From NCBI GenBank assembly GCA_020740775.1, contig JAHEWK010000012.1:62001-126000 (forward strand): DNA of 64,000 bases, in the 5' to 3' direction. Of this stretch, positions 12,934 through 23,590 are shown piece by piece. A model generated the notes under the pieces. That model had not been told where the DNA came from and made no database searches. It saw only the letters and a list, made by a program, of their open reading frames with translations. Position 1 is the stretch's first letter. Each line of letters starts with the position of its first letter. A program made the translations under genes and the position numbers. The DNA comes from Ilyonectria destructans (Eukaryota; Ascomycota; Sordariomycetes; Hypocreales; Nectriaceae).

Positions 12934-14331
12934 TCAGGTCCTACCGAGGCTGTTGGGTCCATTTGACCACTGCTGGGAGCCCGCTGTTGAACTGCCAGCA
13001 AAGTACTGCGCATCTTGGGACCCATCAATCGTATCGAAGCCCCAAGTGGCACCGTTTTCTTCTAGCCCATAGTGTTGCGAGCTTCCGTCGTCTCCTCCTA
13101 GGCTATCTGGATCCGCCTTCATTTGGCGAGGAGATGGAAAGTTGTGTTCATGGCCCTGAATGGGTGCCGATCGATGTGGCATATAGTATGAGGGGCCGCT
13201 TAAATAAGAGGCACCGGTGATGCTCCGCGCCTCTGGGATCGAGCTAAGGGACATAGTCGAGAGGTCTGCCGCAGGGGCGGCGTCGAATGTCGAATGTCGG
13301 CGTGGGGGGCTATGGGTCGGCATATTCCTGGGGAATTCGTGGGCCATAGTGGTCCCTGTCGCAAACCGGTTCGTTCTGGTAGGATCGAGGGCGTAATTAC
13401 CCTGAGTCGGTGGCGCATACGACATTGGCGAGGCGCTGGGAGGCACTGAACTGACGAAGGAATGCTGCTGCTGCTGCGGTGGCGGCGGAGGAGGTTGTGG
13501 GTGAGACGGGAAGCCATAATGTGCTGGCGCTCCATACGGTGACATTTGGACGGGTTGGAAGCTTGGCAGCGACATGGCGCGCTGTAGAACGCTTCCATGG
13601 CCACCGTATTCGTGGCCGGGCAAAGACCCAAACATGGCGTGTGGGCCCATCCGATCGTCTGGGTTGCACTCAACCTCGTCGATGGGAGCGCGGAAGTTTT
13701 GAGACATGATGAGTTCGGAACGGGGGATGACATTCCGGAGATTGGGGTGCTTGGTCGGCGTGGTCAAGCGACCAGACATCACGTCGTTGACATTATAGTA
13801 GCTGACCAGATGATGGGGCACGCCCTGGAAGGAGACGCTGATGGTCTTCTTGACGAGACCGTCGTTTTTGAACGGGTACGAGTCGATTAGAGAGCCGATC
13901 AAGGCTCTCTCTGAATCCTTGCCGCCGGCGTTTGGATCCATGGCAGATGGGAAGCCCATGCCAGGGCGAGAGGCGTTTTCACTCTTGGTGACGCCCTGCT
14001 GGGGCTTCTTGTTCTTCTTCAGGGCTCGCTTCTTCTCGCCCGGGGGGAAGGGCTTCTCAAGCTCGCGGTAGATGAGGAAGTTGCCCAAGATGCGGCTGGG
14101 GCTCCAAGAGACGCCATCGGTCCAGCGCTTTATGCCGGAGGCGTGCTCCTCGTAGATGAAGACATTGCCGCTCTTGATGAGGTCCTGTCGCTCGCGGTCA
14201 TGTGGCCGGCGGGGGACGTGGTTCAGCTGGCCCGACAAGCAGGCCTCGAAGAGGATGAGGGCATCGATCGTAGATGCGATATGACCCTCAAATGTGGGAT
14301 TTAAAGGGTTCGATGGACTTGACATGGCCAT
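12934..14331 (-). CDS. sge1: WOPR (Gti1/Pac2 family) transcription factor Sge1
   Basis: This is the filamentous-fungal ortholog of Wor1, Ryp1, Mit1 and Sge1, a master regulator of morphology, development and secreted effector genes. It is intronless; from ATG at 14331 it is 465 aa (a second ATG two codons on is possible). WOPR box A is at roughly residues 14-100: EGHIASTIDALILFEA, then HVPRRPHDRERQDLIKSG, then RWTDGVSWSPSRILGNFLIY. A basic linker (EKKRALKKNKK) follows. Box B is at about 155-220, with LVKKTISVSFQGVPHHLVSYY. The C-terminal half is low complexity, rich in Pro, Gln and Ser with a PPPPPPQQQQ run, and would serve as an activation domain. The very long upstream non-coding region is notable and is reported separately. 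Confidence 0.95.
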   Translation of the reverse strand: MAMSSPSNPLNPTFEGHIASTIDALILFEACLSGQLNHVPRRPHDRERQDLIKSGNVFIYEEHASGIKRWTDGVSWSPSRILGNFLIYRELEKPFPPGEKKRALKKNKKPQQGVTKSENASRPGMGFPSAMDPNAGGKDSERALIGSLIDSYPFKNDGLVKKTISVSFQGVPHHLVSYYNVNDVMSGRLTTPTKHPNLRNVIPRSELIMSQNFRAPIDEVECNPDDRMGPHAMFGSLPGHEYGGHGSVLQRAMSLPSFQPVQMSPYGAPAHYGFPSHPQPPPPPPQQQQHSFVSSVPPSASPMSYAPPTQGNYALDPTRTNRFATGTTMAHEFPRNMPTHSPPRRHSTFDAAPAADLSTMSLSSIPEARSITGASYLSGPSYYMPHRSAPIQGHEHNFPSPRQMKADPDSLGGDDGSSQHYGLEENGATWGFDTIDGSQDAQYFAGSSTAGSQQWSNGPNSLGRT

Positions 14332-16973
14332 GATTAAGTGTGTGACCAAGGAAACTTAACCTTGAGCTGGAGAAGAAGGTGATCTAGCAACTGCCCCGAT
14401 GTGGAGGCTAAGCTTGCTGGCAAAACCAAGGGGCAAAGATGGGGCAGACAGATCAAGAGGATCGAAGGATGCCTGGCGCGAAGATTGGGAGGTTTCGAGG
14501 CCTAGATTTCGAGGGAAATAGACCAGATATGTGGTAATGAGCGAGTTCTCGTGATAGTTGAGTAGGAGAATAGTTGAGGGGGAGAGTCGAAAGACGCGGG
14601 TTTGGTGGTGTACGGCGGCGACAAGTTCGGCTGCTGAGCAACATAGGCCAGGGTACGCGGACTCAGTCAAGGTCGGTACCGATGACAAGATTGACTCTGG
14701 TCGCGGAAGCTTGGCCCGCGGTAGAAATGAACTGAGTTCTGAATTGAGGCGTATCACCGTGCCCTCAGGGTATCCGGTGTTGAGAGTTTGTAGAGACCCC
14801 GCCAAGCTGAGAGCTTAGATGGAGGATATCTCAGGCACCAGCCAGCGAGGATTGGACAACGCGGGCGAGGTGAGGAGGAGCGCGAGGAGAGTTGAGGAAA
14901 TAAAAGAGACAATTGGGGTGGGCGAAGACTGGAGTCTATAGAGTTTGCCAAGTAAGTGGTTCAAGGCGGAGCACTAGCTGCACAACGACAAGGCGACGGG
15001 GCAGGCGAGAGCAAGAGAGTAGAGTAGAGTTGGCGAGACCACAGGCCACAAAGTAGAGTCAAGATATTCATGGACGGCTGTGGGACCTACTTGAATGTGG
15101 ATGGGGAGGGGGCGTCAAGGTGCTAGAGGCGTCCCTGCGTCCTGCGTCCGGCGGTTTCTTGACTGAGTCCGGCCTCCTGCCAAAAGGATTGATGGGGAGT
15201 TCCCTTTCCCTTTTCCTTGGGCGGGAAGGCGGGAGGCGCTTCCTGCTTGCTGTTGGTGGTAGTGGCGGTGGTAGTGTGTGAATGAGGCGGGAGACGTGCG
15301 ATGGAACAGGCGTGCGATTGTCGGTTTTTTTTGGGGTCACTTAGGCGGTTGCAGCAGCTTGTAAACGGACAAGTGATCAATGCTGTGAGGCTGCGGAATT
15401 TCCGGTTTCTTGTTGTTTCTCCCGCAAGCGGTGTCGTTTGGGCAGTGACGGTGACGGGGACGGTGAGGGCGTCGGCGTCGGCGTTTACGCAGGGTCTTGC
15501 CTGGGGCTTCTGGGGGTCCTGAGGGTCCTGGGGCGTGCGTGTTGCGTGCCTTGTCTCTCCTGTCGCCGGACCGGGACAAACGGGAGGGGCAGTAGAATGG
15601 GCCTGGGCCAGCTGCGGTCGAGTTACACAGCGGGTTCGCGGCCCAAAGGCTGGCGGAGGACGGCACACTCGCCTCCGGAAGTGGAAGCAAGAGCTGGGCT
15701 TGCTTGGCGTCGTCCAAGGCGGCGATGGACGGGGGACGGAGACAGACCCGGAGTTGGCAGGCGGCACGGGAACGGAGAACGGGATTGGGAATTTGTCGAC
15801 TCGAACCTGACGGAAACGACAAATGGGGCGGCCCCCCCGCGAACGATTCGGGGTCTCGACTCGTTTGCAGACTCGTTTGCAGGTAGCTGGGGGCGATCCG
15901 TGGCCTGCGAGCAGGACGAGCGAGACAATTGATGCGAGGAATGCGGGAGAGGGAAAACGGAGTAGCGTAGCGGCGGCGGAGAGGAAAGATGGATCAGAGA
16001 TCAGAGACAAGAAACCCGAGAATGGGCGGGAGCTGGGGAAGTAGGTGCTCGGAGGGGGGGTGTGGAAGCGTGAGTTGCGTGTGGTGTGAGACGAGATGAG
16101 ATTGAGATGGAGGGTTGGGATGGGATAGGCCCGCGGGCAGCGCAAGTCTGTGAGTGACTGACGGAGTCGGCGTCGGCGTCGGTAGACGGTGGACGGGTGG
16201 AGGACACTGGACTGTGACGGACGGTGACGATGACGATGGCGATGGCGGGACAAGAGCTGCGGGCTTGAAAATAGGCGGCCACTAACAAGAACAAGCACGC
16301 GTGGTTGCAACTTGGACTTGATGCGACTAACAACAAAGAGAGCCAGACAAGAGACGCTGGAGACGCTGGAGACGCTGCGGCAAGAAACAGTCGAGGTCTG
16401 GGTGAACAAAGAAATACACAACAAGACTAATTATGGAGAGCCAAGAACGATGGCGAGGGCCGCCCTTTTCTGTCCTCTCGACTCCGTCCTGTCCGTCCGG
16501 TCCTATCCCGTCCATTCGTGTCCGTCCTGACCTGTTCCTGTCTAGCCCTCGCACGCACCCATCCCAACTCCAACTGGCTAGGTAGCTAGCACCACGCAAA
16601 GCGCACAGCACCAAACACCCGAACCGCCTCCTCGTCGCAACATAATGAGAGGGAGAATTAATTAGATGGAGAATTGAAGGAAGGGCCCCCGGTCAGTCAG
16701 TGCTCGATGATGCTTGCAAGTCGCCTCTGCGACTGGGACATGGGATTGGGATTGGGGGACATCTTGGGCGAGTTGGCACTTTCTTTGGACGGACGGACTC
16801 GGACTCTCAGGCTGGGACAGGATGCTCGAGCTCGACTGCAGGTCCTCCAACGCTCCACGCTCCACGTTGGATACTCCACGCTCCACGGCACGGGGAACCT
16901 GCCAGGCCAATGGCGAGCCGCTGGTCAGACGTCAGTCGTCCATGGTGGTCCCAAATGGAGCAACGGGGGCCAT

Positions 16974-16988
16974 GGGGGGGGGGGGGGG
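16974..16988. repeat. G15 homopolymer
   Basis: There are fifteen consecutive G residues on the + strand in the sge1 upstream region. The length may be uncertain in the assembly. Confidence 0.9.
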
Positions 16989-17334
16989 CTGCCATGGGGC
17001 ACTGACAATGGGCAATAGGTACTGGGCCAAGGGCCATGGGCCATGGGTGCGGGAATGGGGAATGGAATTCCAAATGGCTAATCCAATCCGGGTCGGTTGT
17101 GGTTGTGGGCGGAGTCTCCAACAAGGGATCCAAAGGGATCCAAAGCCAAGGGACTAGAGGTCAAGCAAGGCCAGGCAGGGTCCCAGGTCCAATGTCGAAG
17201 ACCCTAAAACACCCATCGTGATGACCAAGCCTCGAAGGCCAAGACGGTCCCGGTCGGTAACATTGCCCGCCTTCGGACAAAGGGTCTTCGATCTTCCCGT
17301 GGCGTCTTTATGCGAATCCAGGGCGAGTGGAGGA

Positions 17335-17391
17335 ACAGGGCCAAGAAACAGGGCCAGAAACAGGGCCAAACGAGCCAAACGAGCCAAGCCA
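17335..17391. repeat. Imperfect tandem repeats, AACAGGGCCA and CGAGCCAAA units
   Basis: Three imperfect copies of a unit around ACAGGGCCA(G)AA are followed by about three copies of GAGCCAA. They lie in non-coding DNA upstream of sge1. Confidence 0.75.
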
Positions 17392-17730
17392 AGGCGTGGT
17401 GGCAGAGCACATTGGACAAGACAGGGCTGCGCTGCCATGGCAGGGCGGCGCAAGGGACGACATACAGTACGTGCAGAATAAACGGGATGCGATGTGGGAT
17501 GCGACATGTCCAGGGCATTCAAACTGGGCAACGCTGGGCACGACTAGCTGGTAACAGAGCAGCAGGGTCGGCCTGGGGTCCGCGGGATAACAGGCACCGA
17601 ATATCCAGGAACCCAACGAACGACACCGGCTTCCCAGTTGAGTTAAAAACTAGAGCCAAGGCCGCTCAGACCAAGCTCCAGCGGCCCCAGAACTCCACCA
17701 CAAGCCTCTCATCAGACAAAAGTACTACTA

Positions 17731-17746
17731 CGTACTACGTAGTACG
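17731..17746. repeat. Perfect 16-bp palindrome CGTACTACGTAGTACG
   Basis: This is a perfect inverted repeat with no loop. Its 14-bp core recurs at 20159-20172, and a degenerate version lies at 19073-19100, all in the sge1/tdp1 gap. Confidence 0.85.
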
Positions 17747-18842
17747 ACTGGCGACCCTGATTGCCCACTGCCGTGTACGCGGTACGGACTACTCGAGGGC
17801 CCCGTCTGTGCCGTCCAAGGGGCCTGTCAACCCCATCAAACCTCCTCGTGCTCGTTCTGCCGGTACTCCTGATGCTCCTCCAGCCACAAGGGCCCAAACA
17901 TGACCCCAAAACTCCAAGCACCCCAGGACGCAAAGGCCGCCCTCCAAGGGCCCAAGCAAGGCCCTTCGGCCCCATTCAAGCGCGCCCGTGGCCGCCGATT
18001 GGGGGAGCCAGCGTCACCAACCGGGCGGCCGCAAGCGCATCCCCGTGCAACCCGCAATCGTCCAAGAGCACAACTAGAAAGAGCCGTAGACTCCAACAGG
18101 ACAATGGCTCTCCCAAGTCCCGGAACACCAGCCCACCAAGTAGGCTCGGCCGGATCCAGGTAAGTAAGGCAAGCAAGCAAGTACGTGGGATGCTGTTTAG
18201 CCTTGATGGCTCCATGGCCCGAGGTGCGGTCCATCTTGATTCCTCGAGGGTACGCAGCAACTTCTACGGTACGGACCATGTCCGGGGAGATTGGTCGGTC
18301 GACATGACAAACAACGCCGGGAGCAGTGGCGTCAGACCAGCAGATCAAAGAGTCGAAATGCATCCAGACTCCAAGACCCTGCCGACCCTGCCCGGCACTC
18401 GATGGACCCTGCCTTCCTTTGCGCGCGGGTGTACGTACCTAGGGGATGGCTACCGGTAGGTTAGGTATGGCATGGATGGGTACGTACATACATGCTATGT
18501 ACGATGTAGTATGAAGGGCCCATGGGTATGGATAGGAACGTACTGCGTGCGGATGGGTATTGTGTGGAGGCTCCCTCCCTGTCATGTTCGTTTTTGGTGT
18601 CTCGAGTCGGCGAGACGAGATACGGGTTACTTTGATCTCTCTCCCAGACATGCTCGTGCGGCAGACAGCCCTGCCGCCTAGCTGGACCTGGCGTGGCAGC
18701 GACCTTCCGGCCAGGGGGGGGGCCCTTGAGTGGGTGTGGTGGTGGTGTCGTAACTAGCTTCGCTCGTACCGGGAGTGGGGCTTCGATCGCGCGCGTCGGA
18801 GCACTGCCGGCAGGTGCCGTCCATAGCGAGTTAGCGACGCTG

Positions 18843-18866
18843 CTGCTGGGCTGCTGGGCTGCTGGG
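18843..18866. repeat. Tandem CTGCTGGG x3
   Basis: Three perfect copies of an 8-nt unit stand in non-coding GC-rich DNA. Confidence 0.8.
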
Positions 18867-19072
18867 CTGCAGGCGCGCAAGCTGCGATGGCTTGGAGGGG
18901 CTTGGAGGTGGTGTTGCGGAGGCTGGAGGCCAGACCGTCTGCCCCATGTCCATCACCACCCATCAACCAACCCACCACCCATCTTCCCCATGTACGACGT
19001 CCCCCTTGTCCGCTACGTACCGCGCTGCGCAGGTGCTATCTCCCCTTGCCCACAACCCACTGCTGCGCAGCG

Positions 19073-19100
19073 ACTACGTACTACGTCGTACCTACGTACT
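19073..19100. repeat. TACGTA-rich imperfect palindrome
   Basis: A cluster of ACTACGTACTACG and CCTACGTACT, related to the perfect palindromes at 17731 and 20159. Confidence 0.7.
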
Positions 19101-19500
19101 GCGGACACAGCGACGCGCTACACATCTAACAGCCCCCAAGGTGCGCAAACCCCCTCGGGCGCGAGAGCGACCAGGGGGTGCCGGATGCTGGGCCTGCTCC
19201 TTGGGCTGATGCCGCGACGGCGGCGGCGGCGGACGCGGCGGCCACGGTCCCAAAGACCGATGGCACTTTTCTGACGTCGATAGCCATTGCCCCTGGTCTT
19301 CCATCGCCATCAAGAGAAGAATCCAGAACCCATGTCCTCCAATCCCGTTATCCTGGATACGGAAAATCAACGACGACGACAACGACATCAGTATGAACGC
19401 CAACACCAACAGAACCGCAACGACCAACAACCAACAACCAACTGTCAAAGCGGCTGGGCTACCGCCGTATTCAACGCCACCAATGCATCTTTGCGCTCCT

Positions 19501-19518
19501 CATCATCATCATCATCAT
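19501..19518. repeat. CAT trinucleotide microsatellite, 6 units
   Basis: Six CAT units lie in a pyrimidine-rich non-coding stretch. Confidence 0.85.
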
Positions 19519-20158
19519 TTTCCCCTCCCCTCTGCGCTTCTTCCCTCTTCGATTCTCCTCTCCCCTCGTGCCTGTCCCCTCTTTCACTCCCCCCTCCCTC
19601 TCCCTCCTCTTTCTCCTAGCTCCCCCCACACCAATATCAGAAGCGTGATCGTTCCCAAACGCCGCTTCGCCTTCCCCCTCTACCCGTCATCCTGCTGTCA
19701 GTGCCAGTCTCGTTTGGCGCCGGTTGTTCGCCACGATGGGGCCTTTCAAAGACGGGGAACCAGGAGATTAGGCCGGACCACATCTGGGCTGCTAGCGTCC
19801 TGGACCAGAACTTCACAAACCAAAACCCTTCCCTCCATCCCGTGAATCCGCGACCATGGGTCGACCATGCCCGGCGCTCGTCTGTTTGCGGCTTTGGCCC
19901 TCTTGATCCTCCTCGTCCCTCCAGGCTCCCCCCTCCCCTCCCTACACTGACACCCCTGGAGGGCGCTTGGTGGGCCTGTCGCCAGCGCCACATTCCAATG
20001 AGGCACGCCATCGCCCCTCTTTGAGGCGCCCGACGGCAACGCCATCTCGGGTTAGGGCCCCTCTCGCTTGGGTCTTGGCCCATTGCGGCCCCCATCCTAC
20101 CACCCTTTCCAAGGCCCGTCAAGGTCAATTGCAAGTGACGAGCCTGTCTACTAGGCAC

Positions 20159-20172
20159 GTACTACGTAGTAC
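20159..20172. repeat. Perfect 14-bp palindrome GTACTACGTAGTAC
   Basis: This is identical to the core of the palindrome at 17731-17746. It is about 650 bp beyond the tdp1 stop, in the sge1 upstream gap. Confidence 0.85.
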
Positions 20173-20822
20173 AGACGGAGCATGCAAGCAAGGCCCGGCA
20201 TTAACCTTAGGGGACCTGGGGAGGGGTCAAGTAGACCTGGGGAGCCTTCCTATGCTTGTGCCGCGCCCGCATGTGATGATACAACCCCGTCACTGTACCT
20301 ACAAGACGAACGTGCACCCGCCTAAAGCTGCGTCCGCGATGCCACGGCATTGAAAAAATGCCCTCGCCCTAGGTTCGTACCGAACGGCCTGGTCGGTGCT
20401 CTGCCGTGTTCTTTAATCCCTGGTCCAATGTGCCGTTCGTAATCTAATGTTGAATTGTCCTCCGCCGGCCTTGCTTGCTTGCCTGCCAGTTGATTGATAG
20501 TACGGACCTTGGAGGCTGGAGCCAGACCCTGCTATTATTTTACTGCTATGTACGGACATGTATCAGCCCAACTACTGTACGCCTCGTCGTCCGCCGTCGG
20601 CCATTTCCCCACACTGTGAGCGTCGTTTCTTTGTCTCGTTCAGGCGAGACGACGAGCCCTCATTGGTGACGATCGGCTTCCCTCGCGCTGGGTCACCTAG
20701 CCTTGGCCTCGAGCCCAGCTGTTCCCCACGCTCGATGCGAAATGTACCTACTGTAGGTACGTAGATTAGGTTCCCGGCTCTCCCCCATCTTGGCATCGCC
20801 ACAATCGAGATAGCTTGGCCCC

Positions 20823-23069
20823 TCACGTCTGGGCATAGAACCAGGGCTCCTCGGTCTCGCGGTAGCGCCGTCCCGGGAATCGCATTGGTACCGGAATCGT
20901 TCCCTCGAAAATGCCCATGTCGCTGACATCTTCCCTGGGCCCCCCCGCTTGGGCTTGGGCCTTGCTGGCCCCAGGAACTCGAATCACTACGCCGCACTCC
21001 CAATTGCGACAGCTCATCTTGGGCTTGCCAGTTGCTCGATCCTTGACTAAGCGGCCCCTGCTCGCGTTCGGTTTCTCGTCAGTGACATTGCTCAAATTCG
21101 TTGCCGGACTGGCCGTGTCTCACCATGCGCTCTCTGACAGATTTGCGCTGCCAATATACGCCCAACCCGGCGACGATTGACCGGGATCTGAATCCGCGCC
21201 CGTTGCTTCCGTTCCCGTTCCCGTTTCCGCATCTGCTGCCGACCGGTCGCCGCGGGTTTGGATCTTCCGCACGAAAATCATCTTGCTATGCATCAACAGC
21301 CCATCACGATTGTTGACACAATCGCGAACCAGTTGGGTGGGGAAGGTCGGTGCGCGCCACCACTTGGCCTGGACGCAGATGGTGCCCGCAGCCTGCAGCG
21401 CGATTCTTGTTAGCGTCGTCGCCCAATTACAGCATCTTCGCTCCTTCGGCAAATGGCCCGTGACGCACCATTCGTCCTCCCCGGCTCTGGGCTACTGTCT
21501 CGTCTGTAGGAAAATAGATCCTAAAGTGATCATTGAATGGTTGCGCCGTACTGGACGCTTTGGCCCTGGTCGCACGGCTCAGCCTCGAGTTGTATTCTGT
21601 CATGCCATCGTCACCTGCGCTGCGTCAGACCATCGGTTCTTCTTGGGCAGTCTAGATCACCCAGTGCTCCTTAGTGGGGGTTACCTCGACAGGCGTTGTA
21701 CATGGCTCCGACCAAATCATAGTTGATGGCTCCAAGAGAGGCGCACTGGTGCCTCGAGTTAGTAACTTTTTTTTGGTTCGTGTGGCACACGGCACACACC
21801 ACTAAGTCCACCTGGACTGGATCACTGGTGGCCAGTCCAAGGGAAGCCACACTGGCCCCTAGTCCGCAGTATCCTTGAGATAGCTTGTGAGCTGCCGTCC
21901 TACGAGCTTGTGTAACACACGCGACAACTCACCAACTCGCTTATGTGATTCGTTTAAATGTCCGCCGGGACTAGACAGTGTCAGCGCGTGCGGGGAAGGG
22001 AACGGGGTTTTTTTTCTTCTCTCGAGCGAGCATACATGGTGTACACAAAGCGGAGATGCTTCGTTCGCGAGAAGTCGTAATTGGTAAGACTGTTGGTCAT
22101 GTTTTCGTCAACGCCCGTCGCCTCCAGGAATCGGCCGAGCTCGGTGCTGAACGTGGTTGGTTGGTGATCGACATGTTTGGCGAGTCGGGGTAGATCGATC
22201 AAGAAGACCATCTAAGATCTGGTTAGCAAGTCATTATCACAGGCACTTGTAACAACGCTTCTCCCTGAACGACTGACATTCTCCATAACACCAGTTTCGC
22301 CCCAGTCATAGGGCACTAAGTTGCCTGTGGGTACGACCACCCGGAGGTAGTCCGGATACTTTAGTAACTGGAGTTTGGAATGCATCGACCCGGGTCCATT
22401 CATAGCGGGAAAGCAAAACTTGATTCCGGGTGGCGCGTTAGACCGCATGGCTGTTTTCTGTATCGAGTCACTCATCAGCATCCGAGTCTGGAACGGGGAT
22501 GAGCTAACAGCACGGCCTACCTGGGCTTCATCGGCTGCAAATGCCAACAGCAGCAATTTGGTTCTTCGCAAGTCCACCTTGGACATAATCCATTCGTCAT
22601 CCCACTGATAAGAACTCAGCACAGCAAGCATAAGGCTGTCCTTCTGCAAAACCTCCTCGAACTTGATGTCATCGGGCGTCCGCGGATACCCACGGGCCCA
22701 AGTCCTCTTAACAGTGCCGTTCGCAAAGGGTGGCGAGCTAGGAGATTTAGATGGCTTGGAGGGCGCCTTTCTCTTCGGGGCCGGCACCTCAACGACATCG
22801 TCGTCTGAGGAGGCACTTCGACGCCGCTTGGCTAGTCTCTGCAACCTTTCCTCTTCCATCCTTTTGCGATCCAGTGCAAGGAGACCAAGGCCTGCCCCGC
22901 CAGATCTGGACTCGTCACGGTTGGGGGATGAGGTCCTCGGGGGTTTCTGTTCTGCTGGCTGATTGTGTGACTCCTGCTCCTGGAGCGAGAGGGCGATTGC
23001 ATACCGGAGTGCTTCGTCGTCGTCCATGTCGCTCCCCAAGTCGGGGATGTCCGCGTGGGCTCCAGCCAT
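20823..23069 (-). CDS. tdp1: Tyrosyl-DNA phosphodiesterase 1
   Basis: Tdp1 hydrolyses the bond between a trapped topoisomerase I tyrosine and the DNA 3' end in the nucleus. Seven minus-strand exons are 22278-23069, 22036-22211, 21800-21899, 21685-21745, 21469-21614, 21124-21392 and 20823-21057. Introns are 54-136 nt and the product is 592 aa. Both HKN half-sites are present: H230, K232, N250 in HSKLQLLKY...PTGN, and H460, K462, N509 in HSKMIFVRK...GSANLS. A ubiquitin-interacting-motif-like helix occupies residues 16-33 (DDDEALRYAIALSLQEQE). It is followed by a charged, serine-rich region with a likely nuclear signal (RLAKRRR). Intron 3 holds TACTAAC 12 nt before its acceptor. Exon 3 is the least conserved piece. 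Confidence 0.93.
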
Positions 23070-23590
23070 GTCTGCTCTGTCCTGCGGGGCCGGTCGGGGA
23101 TATAGACAGAAAATTCAGGTGTGCGTGATGTTTTCAAAGTTAATGACGGCGTTGATGTCTCTTCCCATGCACGATATTAGCGAGGCGTGTTCCCATTTCA
23201 CCTCATCCCTGCAGGCACCCTGGTCAAGTAACGCGGAATCACGTGCCTCCGCGTCCGCCACACCGGAAGGTGTGAATTGACTCTGGGAAAAGAGGCAGAA
23301 TAGATGAAAGAGCATCTTAGTTTGTCGACACTTGATGTACCATGCAACTGTAGCTTTCCATATTATATATTTGTCCGAATTGAGGAGTCGATGGCCTAGA
23401 AATTTAATCTTCTCTAAAGTGCCCAGTGACGCCATGTCTCAGTCGTACCAAAAACACCAGGGAGAACCTGATGACGTCTACGATGCTCCCATGCTAGCTC
23501 TAACACAGAGCTCCCAGCATCTCATCGTCCCGTAGTCGCCTTCGTGGTTTTATTAAATTTCACTCTGCAAAAATTGTTCATCCCGAAGAA
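23070..23590. promoter_or_regulatory. Divergent promoter region tdp1/FAD oxidoreductase
   Basis: These 521 bp between divergent start codons show no coding signal. Both promoters should be here. Confidence 0.45.

Larger units (their letters stand above)
14332..20822. promoter_or_regulatory. Long non-coding region upstream of sge1
   Basis: This gap of about 6.5 kb separates the sge1 start from the tdp1 stop. The part nearest sge1 (about 14.4-16.6 kb) is pyrimidine-rich on the minus strand, as expected of a long mRNA leader. Farther out it is GC-rich with tandem repeats (16.35, 17.34 and 18.84 kb), a G15 run, a CAT microsatellite and TACGTA-type palindromes. Large minus-strand frames here are compositionally biased and match nothing I know, so I treat the whole gap as regulatory or transcribed non-coding. 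I did not find a clear AAACTTTAA/TTAAAGTTT WOPR site by eye. Confidence 0.55.

Noticed and set aside
15123..16424. 433-aa minus-strand open frame upstream of sge1
   Set aside because: Composition is dominated by Ser, Pro, Arg and Thr from pyrimidine-rich DNA; no motif, and all three minus frames there are similarly open. More likely sge1 leader.
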